From the NCBI RefSeq assembly GCF_014202905.1, contig NZ_JACHHY010000001.1, positions 186,001-250,000 on the forward strand: DNA of 64,000 nucleotides, given 5' to 3'. The notes beneath the pieces were generated by a model. The model worked only from the letters and a program-made list of their open reading frames with translations. It was not told the DNA's origin and did no database searches. The position numbers and the translations under genes are program-made. This document shows, in pieces, positions 22,259 to 31,492 of the stretch (positions are counted from its first letter, which is position 1; the number at the start of each line of letters is the position of its first letter). This DNA is from Chitinivorax tropicus (GTDB lineage: Bacteria; Pseudomonadota; Gammaproteobacteria; Burkholderiales; SCOH01).

Positions 22259-24319
22259 ATGCTGAAAGGTTTCCTTCCCCGCCTGATTGTCATGATGGTC
22301 GCACCAATGCTGCTACTAGGTGTGCTCTTGACCGCCCACTCACTCAGCACCCAGTTGACCGATCTCCGGCAATCGCTACACGACCGGGGCACCCAGCTGG
22401 CCAGCAACCTCGCCCCTGCGTGTGAATATGGCGTGATGTCGGGCAATGTGGCCATCCTTGACGAACTGCTGCGTTCTGCATCACTTGCAAACGATGTGGT
22501 GTCCATCCGTGTCCAGGACCATCAAGGGCGGGAGCTGGCAAGCATTCAACGTCGTAACCCAGGCCCGGAAGAGCCACTGGAGCGGTTCCGCGCCACAATC
22601 GAACACATCGAGATCTCGCTGGATGACTTCGCACAGCAATACGGCGCCCAAAACCACCATCTCGGCGAAGTCGAAGTGGTACTGACCCAGCGGAATATGA
22701 TCGAACGGCGATATCAGATGATCCGCCATTCGCTGATGATCGGCGTTGCCGGCATTTTGCTGAGCTGCGCCCTGGCCTGGCGTCTATCCAAAGGCTTCCG
22801 ACAACCAGTCCGCGCCCTCTCCAGAGCAGTCAAACACTTCGGCGCGGGCAAGCTGGATGAACGGGTGCAATGTACCTCCCCGGGTGAGCTGGGCGTCTTG
22901 GAGCATGGCTTCAATCGTATGGCCGAAGCCATTGAATCCGCCCAGGAACACCTGCAGGAGCGTATCCGACATGCCACCAGTCAGCTCCGGCATCAAGCAA
23001 GCCACGACACGCTGACCGGCCTGATCAATCGTGCTGAGTTCGAGCGACGTGTCGCCCTCGCCATCACCAATGCACAGATGCATCATGCCACGCATGCAAT
23101 CGGTTATCTCGATCTCGATCAATTCAAGATTGTCAATGACACCTGTGGCCATGCCGCAGGCGATGCATTGCTGAGGCAATTGTCGATGTTATTGGAACAG
23201 CAAGTACCCAAGGGCGCCATACTGGCACGATTGGGCGGCGATGAGTTCGGCCTGTTGATGGAACACACACCCATCGAGGCTGCATCCCAATTGGCCGGCA
23301 ATCTGTTGGACACCATCAATCGATTCCGTTTTACGTGGGAAGGCAAATCATTTGGTGTGGGTGCCAGCATTGGCCTGGCCGCGATCAATGCCGAAACGGC
23401 CAATCTGCATCAGGTGCTAGCCCATGCAGATGCGGCCTGCTTCAGCGCCAAGGATAGTGGTCGCAACCGTATCCAGATCCACCAGGCAAGTGATACCGAG
23501 ATTCAACGACGACAAGGCGAAATGCATTGGGTGGGTCGCATCAATCACGCGCTTGAACAAGGGCAGCTACAGCTGTTCCATCAACCGATCATGGATATTC
23601 TGCACCAGGCCCCGATCGATCATATTGAAGTGCTGCTGCGCATCATGGACAGCCATGGCACCCTGATCACACCGATGGCCTTCATTCCCGCAGCGGAACG
23701 TTACAACTTGATGCCCACCCTCGATCGCTGGGTGATCTCACATGTATTCGAGCAGCTTGGGACTTGGCAACAACAGGGGCACGCCATGCCGACCACGTGC
23801 TCCATCAATCTGTCGGGCATGTCCTTGGGCGACCCGGAATTGTTTGATTTCATCCTCACCCATCTTGAACAGCATGCGCTGCCAGCTGAGCGAATCTGCT
23901 TTGAGATCACCGAAACAGCTGCCATCGTGAATCTGCCACAAGCCGTTGACCTGATGCAGCGTCTGCGCAAATTGGGGTGTCGATTCTCCTTGGATGACTT
24001 TGGCAGCGGGGTATCCTCGATGGGCTACCTCAAGCAACTGCCTGTGGATTACGTGAAAATAGACGGCGTATTTGTCCGAGACATCGCCCATGACCCAATC
24101 AGCCGGGCCATGGTCGCCTCCATCAACGAAATCAGCCACTTGATGGGGCTCAAAACCATAGCAGAGTACGTCGATACGGTTGAAGTGCTGGATATATTAC
24201 AGGCACTGCGTGTGGACTTCGCACAGGGTTACTGGATTGCGGCACCCAGACCCCTGAGCGAATTTTCCACCAAACGACCAATCAATCCTTCGATCAGAGA
24301 GGCCGATACAGCATCTTAG
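22259..24319 (+). CDS. Membrane sensor GGDEF-EAL protein (c-di-GMP turnover)
   Basis: 686 residues. TM1 lies near 9-29. A periplasmic sensor of about 125 residues (LASNLAPACEYGVMSGN) resembles the BarA/GacS-type N-terminal sensor. TM2 is near 160-178, HAMP near 180-232, GGDEF near 245-405 and EAL near 425-670. GGDEF is intact (G326-F330). No RxxD inhibitory site precedes it. The EAL signature reads EVL (E457), while other catalytic positions are present (NLSGM, FEITET, LDDFGSG, KIDG, AEYV). It could make or degrade c-di-GMP under control of the upstream binding protein and receptor. Confidence 0.9.
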   Translation: MLKGFLPRLIVMMVAPMLLLGVLLTAHSLSTQLTDLRQSLHDRGTQLASNLAPACEYGVMSGNVAILDELLRSASLANDVVSIRVQDHQGRELASIQRRNPGPEEPLERFRATIEHIEISLDDFAQQYGAQNHHLGEVEVVLTQRNMIERRYQMIRHSLMIGVAGILLSCALAWRLSKGFRQPVRALSRAVKHFGAGKLDERVQCTSPGELGVLEHGFNRMAEAIESAQEHLQERIRHATSQLRHQASHDTLTGLINRAEFERRVALAITNAQMHHATHAIGYLDLDQFKIVNDTCGHAAGDALLRQLSMLLEQQVPKGAILARLGGDEFGLLMEHTPIEAASQLAGNLLDTINRFRFTWEGKSFGVGASIGLAAINAETANLHQVLAHADAACFSAKDSGRNRIQIHQASDTEIQRRQGEMHWVGRINHALEQGQLQLFHQPIMDILHQAPIDHIEVLLRIMDSHGTLITPMAFIPAAERYNLMPTLDRWVISHVFEQLGTWQQQGHAMPTTCSINLSGMSLGDPELFDFILTHLEQHALPAERICFEITETAAIVNLPQAVDLMQRLRKLGCRFSLDDFGSGVSSMGYLKQLPVDYVKIDGVFVRDIAHDPISRAMVASINEISHLMGLKTIAEYVDTVEVLDILQALRVDFAQGYWIAAPRPLSEFSTKRPINPSIREADTAS

Positions 24320-24523
24320 GCTCTGCTGGCAAGATTGAACGGCACATACCACAGCAGGTTGGCCGTCGGGAACACGCTGACGGGATACAGGCTGACACTG
24401 GCGGAGAGCCAGGTGTATTACCCGCTATGGGGTCTGTTACGGGCTCATCCTGCTTGATCATCCTGCCTTGCATCTCATCATCAATAATGGCGATGATGCC
24501 GGGCACCCAGCCAATCCGACGCA

Positions 24524-25129
24524 TTACTGCATCGAACGGATCACCCCGACACATAACCCCTCAATATCAAGTGTTTCACGACGAGGGTCAACGACGATAG
24601 GTGGGTAATCCGGGTTTTCCGCGATCAATTCGACCACCTCGCCATTGCGGTGGAACCGTTTGACAGTGACATCATCTTGCAGACGGGCAATGACAATCTG
24701 CCCCTCCCGGATCGTCTGTGTACGATGAACGGCAATCAGGTCGCCATCCAGAATGCCTGCATTGATCATACTGTTGCCGCGCACGCGCAGCAGATAGTCT
24801 GCTGGCATGGAGAACAGATTCGGGTCCACCAGATAATGATGCTCGACATGCTCCTGTGCCAGGATCGGTGAGCCCGCCGCAACACGGCCAATGACAGGCA
24901 AGCCTTCCTGTTTGGCCTCGTCCTTCAGGCGAATACCTCGTGCCACGCCGGCCTGCAATTCGATCACGTTCTTCTTGACCAGCGCCTTGACATGATCCAC
25001 AGCTGCATTGATCGAGCGGAAGCCCAGCCCTTCTGCAATATCGGCAAATGTCGGTGGGCTGCCGTTTTCGCGGATATAGTCACGGATGAAGTCGAGTACG
25101 ACTTGTTGACGCGCGGTTAATCGTTCCAT
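24524..25129 (-). CDS. lexA: LexA repressor
   Basis: 201 residues. The N-terminal winged helix ([31 protein letters not shown]) binds SOS boxes. The self-cleavage site Ala-Gly is in GRVAAGSPI, the catalytic serine in GNSMINAG and the lysine in DVTVKRF. It represses SOS genes until RecA-stimulated cleavage. An upstream CTGT-N8-ACAG site shows autoregulation. It stands alone, and I saw no terminator in the 204 bases between it and the convergent GGDEF-EAL gene. Confidence 0.96.
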   Translation of the reverse strand: MERLTARQQVVLDFIRDYIRENGSPPTFADIAEGLGFRSINAAVDHVKALVKKNVIELQAGVARGIRLKDEAKQEGLPVIGRVAAGSPILAQEHVEHHYLVDPNLFSMPADYLLRVRGNSMINAGILDGDLIAVHRTQTIREGQIVIARLQDDVTVKRFHRNGEVVELIAENPDYPPIVVDPRRETLDIEGLCVGVIRSMQ

Positions 25130-25189
25130 TGTTGTATTCCCTGCTTGAGATCAGGATCAAAATTTCCAAGCAGGATTATAGAACAGAAA

Positions 25190-25205
25190 CTGTAAAAAAT
25201 AACAG
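25190..25205. promoter_or_regulatory. LexA operator (SOS box)
   Basis: CTGTAAAAAATAACAG fits the consensus CTGT-N8-ACAG exactly with an A/T-only spacer. It lies 61 bases before the lexA ATG. Confidence 0.88.
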
Positions 25206-25386
25206 TTAAAAATGAAGAAATTGGAGGGATTGGGTGAAATGGCGCCAGCGGAACAGGGCTGGCAGCCCGAATCTTAACGCTGACATGGCTTGTTTTTCAA
25301 GCCCGGGCGGTTGATGCCAACGCAATACCACGACAGATCCAGGCAACAGGTGAGCACTTGGCAGTCAGATACTCACCTGCGCATGC

Positions 25387-25758
25387 TCATAATGGAGCCA
25401 GATAGATTCCAATTGTGCAGCCGATACCGGCGAACCAGACCAATGAGCGCAAGGCTTGTTGATCTGCGAGATAACACAGGCCATAGACAAGACGGATCAA
25501 CACAAAAGCAATTGCCAGGGTATCGATACGGTCCTGCGGGGCATGTGCCTGCTGAGCAAGCAGCACTGCTGGCGCAAACATGGCCAAGGCCTCCCAACTG
25601 TTCTGCTGCGCCCAGCTGGCGCGTTTACGCCACCCTTCGAGTTTATCCAGATACGGGCGGGGTGCCCGATTGTTGTAACCTGGCTGCGCCTTGGCAAGCG
25701 CAACCCAGATGATCGGCATCAAGGCACTGATCATGACACACCAATAAGCAGCAGTCAC
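25387..25758 (-). CDS. MAPEG-family membrane protein
   Basis: 123 residues with four predicted membrane segments (CVMISALMPIIWVALA; SWEALAMFAPAVLLAQQ; LAIAFVLIRLVYGLCYLAD; LVWFAGIGCTIGIYLA). The stretch AQQNSWEALAMFAPAV and the RLVYGLCYL motif are typical of bacterial MAPEG proteins related to microsomal glutathione transferases. The reaction is unknown for this subgroup. It is on the same strand as the LysE-type gene but separated by 129 bases. Confidence 0.8.
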   Translation of the reverse strand: MTAAYWCVMISALMPIIWVALAKAQPGYNNRAPRPYLDKLEGWRKRASWAQQNSWEALAMFAPAVLLAQQAHAPQDRIDTLAIAFVLIRLVYGLCYLADQQALRSLVWFAGIGCTIGIYLAPL

Positions 25759-25887
25759 AGACTTCTCTCCAAACGAACATTAGATTGCCGACGATACTTG
25801 GATGCCATTGTAGCAATCAAACCAACAGCAGCTGGAATATATACCACTGATTTGTCCACAATTGGCTCAGCGCGGGCAGCAGCGCTG

Positions 25888-26538
25888 TCAATTGATCCTG
25901 GGTAGCGCCAGCCGTGCAGCCAAGCCGACAAAGACCACACCCAACACGCCGTCACCAAGCCGTGAGGCCTGTCTTGGCATTTGCCAGCGCTGACGGATGC
26001 TGGCCAGCAGACAGACCAGCAGCACATTGAATATGGCTGCCAAGGCCGTGAGCAACACGCCCCAACTGATCAATTGCAGTGGTAATGCGGCATGGCCAGG
26101 CACCACAAACTGCGGCAGGAACAAGCTGAAAAACAGCAGAGCTTTCGGGTTCGTCAAATTGCCCAGACAACCACGCATCAGAATGGCCCATCCGTTTCCC
26201 TGTGGCGCTGTCGGCAACCCAGCACCCTTGACTGAGGTGGGCCGCCAAGCGCCATACAACGACTGGATACCCAAACACAGCAGATAGATCGCCCCGATAG
26301 CCTTGATGATCGCCACCCAGGCCGGCATCACTTGCAGGACACCACCAAGACCAGAGGCCACCAGCGCCGCCAACATCACCCCAGCCAACGCGATCCCTGC
26401 TGTGCAGAGCAGGCCGGCTCGCCGCCCCTGTGCGACAGTGTAAGCCGTGATCAAGGCCATATCCGGGCCGGGAATGACTACCAGTGCCAGGCAGGCCAGC
26501 AGAAAGGTCGGTAACAACGCCACATCGATCGGCATCAT
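25888..26538 (-). CDS. LysE/RhtB-family amino-acid exporter
   Basis: 216 residues with about six membrane segments. The family signature is present: VVIPGPDMALITAYTVAQGRRAGL near 20-43 and GCLGNLTNPKALLFFSLFLPQFV near 125-147. It probably exports amino acids such as homoserine, threonine or serine. Its start overlaps the serC stop (ATGA at 26535-26538), so an exporter is translationally coupled to serine synthesis; serine or a related amino acid as substrate is an inference from that. Confidence 0.88.
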   Translation of the reverse strand: MMPIDVALLPTFLLACLALVVIPGPDMALITAYTVAQGRRAGLLCTAGIALAGVMLAALVASGLGGVLQVMPAWVAIIKAIGAIYLLCLGIQSLYGAWRPTSVKGAGLPTAPQGNGWAILMRGCLGNLTNPKALLFFSLFLPQFVVPGHAALPLQLISWGVLLTALAAIFNVLLVCLLASIRQRWQMPRQASRLGDGVLGVVFVGLAARLALPRIN

Positions 26539-27620
26539 GTATGACGCCCAGCAAAATCCTGCATGAAGGATACCAATGCATCGACCCCGTCCATGGGCAT
26601 GGCGTTGTAGATGGAAGCGCGCATACCGCCTACCGATTTGTGCCCTTTCAACTGCAACAGGCGATGGTCGGCAGCCTCTTTCAGGAAAGCGGCGTTCAGC
26701 GCGTCATCATGCAGAACAAAGGGAATATTCATTCGAGAACGGCATGCGATGTCGATTGGGTTACGGTAGAAGCCTTGGCTGCCATCGATGGCTGCATAGA
26801 TTTTATCGGCCTTGGCGATATTGATCTGTTCCATTGCAGCCACGCCACCTTTGGCCTTCAGCCACTTGAAGATCAGGCCAGCCACATAGACGGCAAAGGT
26901 GGCCGGGGTATTCAGCATCGAATCGTTGTCGGCCACTAGCTGGTAATTCATCAATTTAGGGGTCAGCGGCAGTGCATGGCCCAGCAGGTCTTCGCGAACG
27001 ATGACGATCACGAGGCCAGAAGGGCCGATGTTCTTTTGCGCACCGGCGTAGATCAGCCCGAAGCGGCTCACGTCGACCGGCCTGGACAAGATGTTGGACG
27101 ACATGTCTGCCACCAGCGGGATATCGCCTACCGTTGGTACGCTCTGGAATTCCACACCGCCAATGGTCTCGTTTGGCGTGTAGTGTAAATAGGCCGCATC
27201 CGGGCGGACCTGCCAACGAGTCAGGTCTGGGATATAGGTGAACTGCCGGTCCTCGCCACTGGCGGCCACGTGGATATCACCATAGCGCCGTGCCTCGGCA
27301 ATGGCGCCTTTCGACCAGTGCCCAGTATTCACATAGTCTGCTTTACCGGTACGACCGATGAGGTTCAAGGGTATCGCGGAGAACTGAGTGGTCGCGCCCC
27401 CCTGCAGGAACAATACCTTGTAATGAGCGGGGATCGCCATCAAATCCCGTAGGTCCGCCTCGGCCTCCTGAATGATCTGCGTGAATTCAGGCCCGCGATG
27501 GCTCATTTCCATCACTGACATGCCTGAGCCATGCCAATCCAACAACTCCTGCTGTGTCTGCAGCAAAACATCCTTGGGCAGCACAGCGGGGCCTGCCGAG
27601 AAATTGTAAACCGTGGTCAC
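26535..27620 (-). CDS. serC: Phosphoserine aminotransferase
   Basis: 361 residues, family length. It begins YNFSAGPAVLPKDVL, contains the pyridoxal-phosphate lysine in YAGAQKNIGPSGLV (K near 197), and ends with SIYNAMPMDGVDALVSFM. It converts 3-phosphohydroxypyruvate to phosphoserine and also serves pyridoxal phosphate synthesis. The ribosome site is weak. The downstream LysE gene overlaps by 4 bases. Confidence 0.95.
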   Translation of the reverse strand: MTTVYNFSAGPAVLPKDVLLQTQQELLDWHGSGMSVMEMSHRGPEFTQIIQEAEADLRDLMAIPAHYKVLFLQGGATTQFSAIPLNLIGRTGKADYVNTGHWSKGAIAEARRYGDIHVAASGEDRQFTYIPDLTRWQVRPDAAYLHYTPNETIGGVEFQSVPTVGDIPLVADMSSNILSRPVDVSRFGLIYAGAQKNIGPSGLVIVIVREDLLGHALPLTPKLMNYQLVADNDSMLNTPATFAVYVAGLIFKWLKAKGGVAAMEQINIAKADKIYAAIDGSQGFYRNPIDIACRSRMNIPFVLHDDALNAAFLKEAADHRLLQLKGHKSVGGMRASIYNAMPMDGVDALVSFMQDFAGRHT

Positions 27621-27809
27621 GACTACCTCGTCTGATCAATTCGAAGAAAGATGGGTGGCCTACGCAACACCAGGACGATACGCCCCACGCCGGCTGCAGG
27701 TCTGAGCAACATCGGCAACACCACAGGCTGTATTGTGCAATGCGGCCCATCTCATGCATACATACAATTGGCGCTATTTACCACAATACAGTGGCCCCGC
27801 CAGAAACGA

Positions 27810-27838
27810 AAAGCCGCTTCGTGTCGCAAAGCGGCTTT
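27810..27838. terminator. Hairpin terminator between DUF2059 gene and serC
   Basis: 10-bp stem AAAGCCGCTT / AAGCGGCTTT with a 9-base loop. On the minus strand it is followed by TTCGTTT, so it most likely ends the DUF2059 transcript at 27877. Confidence 0.75.
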
Positions 27839-27876
27839 CTGGCCAGCCTGGCCATGTCATTGGCCTGGCATGTTGC

Positions 27877-28473
27877 TTACTTGCCTTTGTCCTTCGATGG
27901 GGCAGCCGGCGCAGGCGCGCTGTCAATCTTCTTCACCATGTCAGCGAATGAAGTCTGCTTGGCACCACGCAGCTGTTCTGCGGCACGCTCGGTGGCCAGC
28001 TTCATGGCATCCGCCGAAATCTGCGGTTGCAGCTGTTGCAGCTTCTTGCCGGTCGCGGTGTTGTTGAATGCTGCCACCTCGCGCATCTCCTGCTCGGTCA
28101 GGCTTTTGGAATAGGCCTCCGCCGCCGCACCTTCCAGAATCTTGGTCATATCGACCTTATCCAGTGCGGTTTTGAAATCGTCACCCATGATCTTCATGAC
28201 TTTCTCGCCATTGCCCATCAGCTTTTTCTTCTGCTCATCGGACAAAGTCTTGTCTTCGTTGATGGCACGCGGCGCGGCGGATGAGGCTGCCATGAGCCAT
28301 TGACGGAACATCAGTTCCTTGAGCTGCGCGGTAGAGCGTTTCACATCCAACGTGGCCAACAGCTCTTTGGCCGCTTTCTGTTTCTCGGGGGTCAGCGGTG
28401 CGTCAGCAGCCTGTAACGGCCCTGCCACCATTGCACCCAATAATGCGGCATACATCACATTAACCAGTTTCAT
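27877..28473 (-). CDS. Secreted DUF2059 protein
   Basis: 198 residues with a signal peptide (YAALLGAMVAGPLQAADA) and the DUF2059 core near 100-160 (ILEGAAAEAYSKSLTEQEMREVAAFNNTATGKKLQQ). The helical, lysine-rich body and the alanine/proline tail suggest a soluble periplasmic protein. The function of the family is unknown. A good ribosome site (GGAGAA) precedes the ATG. The gene upstream encodes a diverged paralogue on the same strand. Confidence 0.8.
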   Translation of the reverse strand: MKLVNVMYAALLGAMVAGPLQAADAPLTPEKQKAAKELLATLDVKRSTAQLKELMFRQWLMAASSAAPRAINEDKTLSDEQKKKLMGNGEKVMKIMGDDFKTALDKVDMTKILEGAAAEAYSKSLTEQEMREVAAFNNTATGKKLQQLQPQISADAMKLATERAAEQLRGAKQTSFADMVKKIDSAPAPAAPSKDKGK

Positions 28474-28638
28474 CTACTTCTCCGTTATTTGAATATATTG
28501 CGGATGTTGCCGCCCATGCTCCGTTGTCATATTGACAAGCCTCAGCCCTTGAATCATGTCAACAGAGCCCAGGATGGATTTTACCGTGTAAAGGCATCGT
28601 CCATTTGACCAAACCACAACTTTGCCCTGGCAAGGGTG

Positions 28639-29172
28639 TCAGTTGAATTGTTTTTCAATGGCCCGATCACGTGCGGCGCCGATCAGTGGCATCATCTGCT
28701 TCATGGTGCGCTGCATGGCCTCTGTCAGCATGGCAGGCAGTGGTGTGCTGGAGGTTTCACTGCCTACCGGGCTTTGCAATAGAGTCTGCAGGTCTGATTC
28801 CTGGAAATATTGGCCGGATACCGCCAACAGGTTGTCTTCCATCAGCACCGTCAGATCCAGTTGTTTGATCTCATCGGCAAAGGCCTGCAGAAGTTTGTCC
28901 TGCTGCTTGGCGAGCTGCTGCTTGCTGTGCTGGCGCTTGTCGAAATCCCAATAGGGACGCTGATCGATCCACTCATCGGCCACCTGCGGCAAGGTGGATT
29001 GGGTCTGTTGCACGATGGCCGCGAGCATCTGCTGCAACTGGCCATTGAACTCAAAACGCTGAATGAGCGCTTTGACTGTTTCTCTTGATACCGGCTGCAC
29101 GGGTGTCTCGGCATTTGCCCAATTCAATTGCACCACCAATGCCACGGCCAGCAAAGCCTGCCATCGTTTCAT
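28639..29172 (-). CDS. Secreted DUF2059-like protein, paralogue of its neighbour
   Basis: 177 residues from ATG at 29172, with GAGAGG upstream; the frame is open 16 codons further but the signal peptide (MKRWQALLAVALVVQLNWANA) sets the start. The core VSGQYFQESDLQTLLQSPVGSETSSTPLPAM matches the DUF2059 pattern of an acidic helix followed by a short fixed segment. The overall sequence is otherwise unlike the neighbouring protein. Periplasmic, function unknown. The gap to the downstream paralogue is 165 bases. Confidence 0.7.
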   Translation of the reverse strand: MKRWQALLAVALVVQLNWANAETPVQPVSRETVKALIQRFEFNGQLQQMLAAIVQQTQSTLPQVADEWIDQRPYWDFDKRQHSKQQLAKQQDKLLQAFADEIKQLDLTVLMEDNLLAVSGQYFQESDLQTLLQSPVGSETSSTPLPAMLTEAMQRTMKQMMPLIGAARDRAIEKQFN

Positions 29173-29350
29173 GCAAGGGTTCCTCTCAAGGTTTTGTTGA
29201 CGTGGCCCCACAGCCGACAACCCTGGCCAAAGCCAGCGTCATGAGCGCCGGATGGGCGAGCGATATTCGGATCGGTCAGCGATGCGCCGCACGACACATC
29301 GCCACGTCCCATCAGGTCAACCTGCTCATGGGCGGGCCGCACAACGCCCA

Positions 29351-29782
29351 CTATACCAGCAGAAAATGCGCACGAGCCACTGCCACCGGCTTGTTACGAT
29401 CAGTCTGCCACGCTGTCATCAACACATTGGCCACCCGCTTGCCTTGCTTGGTGATATCACAGACGGCAAACAAGTCCTGGGCTTTTCCAGGGCGCAGGTA
29501 ATCCAGCGAGAAATCGATCGTCTTGGGGATTTCATTGGATTCCCTCGCCCAGATCAGATGCAAAAGCGCAGCATTCTCCAGAAAGCCACCAATTGCCCCG
29601 CCATGCAAAGCCGGCAGCAAGGTGTTGCCAATATTGGCAGCATTGAACGGCAAGGTGAAGAACGGCTCGCCATCTTGTTCTGTCATCTTGACCCCCAGCA
29701 ATGTGGCGTAGGGGATCTGGGCGATGATATCGGAATAGTCGCCACTGCTTTTTGCGGTGGCCAGTTTGTCAACTAGATTCAT
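29351..29782 (-). CDS. PaaI-type hotdog thioesterase (second of pair)
   Basis: 143 residues from ATG at 29782, 8 bases after the stop of the upstream thioesterase and with GTGAGGCGG as ribosome site; the frame is open upstream inside that gene. The hotdog core shows ALHGGAIGGFLENAALLHLI and TIDFSLDYLRPGKAQDLFA. It probably hydrolyses an acyl-CoA or acts on a related thioester. The physiological substrate is unknown. It is co-transcribed with the first member. Confidence 0.82.
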   Translation of the reverse strand: MNLVDKLATAKSSGDYSDIIAQIPYATLLGVKMTEQDGEPFFTLPFNAANIGNTLLPALHGGAIGGFLENAALLHLIWARESNEIPKTIDFSLDYLRPGKAQDLFAVCDITKQGKRVANVLMTAWQTDRNKPVAVARAHFLLV

Positions 29783-29790
29783 CGTCCGCC

Positions 29791-30252
29791 TCACTTCAAT
29801 ATGGCCGCGTTCGAATCGCGCATGAATGTGCCGACACTGTAGGCAATCGGCTGATCCAGGCCATCCTGATAGGCGGTGGCGCGGGTGAATGCCACGTTCT
29901 TGGTCATTCGATAACACTCAGCTGTGCAGTAGATGGTCTGGCCGGGCACCGCAGATTGTAGATAATCGATCCGCAGATCCAATGTTGCGATGGCTTCGGA
30001 CTCGGCCAGATGTGAAAACACCGCCAGCCCGCTGGTGGTGTCGATCAGCGATGTGATCACGCCACCGTGTACGACGCCGGTCTTGGGGTTGCCGATCAGA
30101 TCTGGCCGGTAGTCGATCTTCATGGTGGCCCGGCCACGTTCGCCCTGGACATACTGCAGGCCTATCGTCTTGGAATGGGGGATCTCGGTGAACCAGCGTG
30201 CAACCGACTCAAACAGCGCCTGGTTGACCACTGGCAATGGCAAAATGGACAT
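29791..30252 (-). CDS. PaaI-type hotdog thioesterase (first of pair)
   Basis: 153 residues from ATG at 30252, with AGGAGCC 5 bases upstream; the longer open frame would read through a hairpin. Hotdog motifs are GVVHGGVITSLIDTTSGLAVFSHL and TLDLRIDYLQSAVPGQTIYC. The HGG stretch with a downstream aspartate is typical of the PaaI/YbgC-like acyl-CoA thioesterases. Two different thioesterases in tandem suggest a heteromeric enzyme or paired specificities; this is inference. Confidence 0.85.
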   Translation of the reverse strand: MSILPLPVVNQALFESVARWFTEIPHSKTIGLQYVQGERGRATMKIDYRPDLIGNPKTGVVHGGVITSLIDTTSGLAVFSHLAESEAIATLDLRIDYLQSAVPGQTIYCTAECYRMTKNVAFTRATAYQDGLDQPIAYSVGTFMRDSNAAILK

Positions 30253-30264
30253 GTGTGGCTCCTG

Positions 30265-30302
30265 CACAAAACAAGACAGCCGGTAGAAAGCCACCGGCTG
30301 TC
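30265..30302 (-). terminator. Hairpin terminator after hldD, just upstream of thioesterase start
   Basis: 10-bp stem GACAGCCGGT / ACCGGCTGTC with an 8-base loop; on the minus strand it is followed by TTGTTTTG. It lies between the hldD stop and the ribosome site of the thioesterase. Confidence 0.75.
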
Positions 30303-30373
30303 AGCAATCCTGTTCTGGATTCTAGCAGTTATTGCATCGCAACATACTTGTTTTGCCGATTTGGATTCAGCAT

Positions 30374-31369
30374 TCAAGCCTGCGCCAACAACCATTGCAC
30401 ATAGCGCGACACACCCTGCTCCACCGTCAGGAACGGCTGATCGTAGCCCGCATTGCGCAAAGCGGTGATATCCGCCTGGGTGAAGCTCTGGTATTTGCCT
30501 TTCAGGGCATCGGGGAAGGATACATATTCCAACAAGCCTTGCTCGACCAGCTCCGCCAGGCTCAGCGCAGGCTTTCCTTCTGCCGCCCGGCAAGCGTTGA
30601 CTGAGGCCACCGCTACATCATTGAAGCTCTGAGCCTGCCCGGTCCCCAAGTTGAAAATGCCGGACTTGCCTGGATTATCCAGAAAATGCAGATTGACCTT
30701 GACGACGTCTTCGACTGACACGAAATCACGGCGCTGTTCGCCGTTGGCATAGCCATCGCAGCCCTCGAACAGCTTGACACACCCCTCGGTACGATATTGC
30801 TTGAAGTGATGGGACGCCACCGAGGCCATCCGCCCCTTATGCTGCTCACGCGGGCCGTAGACATTGAAGTAGCGGAACCCCACGACCTGACTGGTCAATT
30901 CGTTCCAACGACGGCGCACCACTTGGTCAAACAGGAATTTGGAATAGCCATAGATGTTCAGTGGGCCTTCAAATTCACGCGATTCGCGGAAGACCTTGCC
31001 TGCGCCATAGGTAGCGGCACTGGATGCATACAGGAAAGGGATATCTTCTGCCTGACAGTACTCGAACAAACTCAGCGTATAACGATAGTTGTTCTCCATC
31101 ATGTACTTGCCATCAGTTTCCATGGTATCGGAGCACGCACCCTGGTGCAGAATGGCATCCACATCGCCATCGAACGCGCCATCCAGAAACAGCTCGATGA
31201 AGTCTTCCTTGTCGAGATAATCAGCAATTTCGCAATCGATCAGGTTCTTGAACTTGTCGGCTTTTTTCAGATTATCCACTGCGATGATGTCAGTCTGCCC
31301 ACGCTCATTGAGCGCCTTGACCAGATTGGAGCCGATAAACCCGGCTGCGCCGGTAACGATGATGGTCAT
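30374..31369 (-). CDS. hldD: ADP-L-glycero-D-manno-heptose 6-epimerase
   Basis: 331 residues, extended short-chain dehydrogenase. It has the NADP-binding loop [15 protein letters not shown] at the N-terminus, YASSAATYG, the YxxxK pair in [14 protein letters not shown], and [20 protein letters not shown]. It makes the heptose donor for the lipopolysaccharide inner core. It is last in the lapA-lapB-pyrF-ugd-hldE-hldD series on the minus strand, and a terminator follows. Confidence 0.95.
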   Translation of the reverse strand: MTIIVTGAAGFIGSNLVKALNERGQTDIIAVDNLKKADKFKNLIDCEIADYLDKEDFIELFLDGAFDGDVDAILHQGACSDTMETDGKYMMENNYRYTLSLFEYCQAEDIPFLYASSAATYGAGKVFRESREFEGPLNIYGYSKFLFDQVVRRRWNELTSQVVGFRYFNVYGPREQHKGRMASVASHHFKQYRTEGCVKLFEGCDGYANGEQRRDFVSVEDVVKVNLHFLDNPGKSGIFNLGTGQAQSFNDVAVASVNACRAAEGKPALSLAELVEQGLLEYVSFPDALKGKYQSFTQADITALRNAGYDQPFLTVEQGVSRYVQWLLAQA

Positions 31370-31492
31370 GTGTGTCTCTCCATCGGCCAGCGGCGATGCC
31401 GGCCTGTTATATCACCGGCCAGACCGGTGGTTTGAAATGCTGAAATCCTAGCGCCAGGTGTCGGTGGCGCATTGTGTCTCGGTCAACCGTAC

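Noticed and set aside
27728-27791. 10-base inverted repeat CTGTATTGTG / CACAATACAG with a 44-base gap upstream of serC
   Set aside because: Arms of this length at this spacing are expected several times by chance in 64 kb; kept only as a note.
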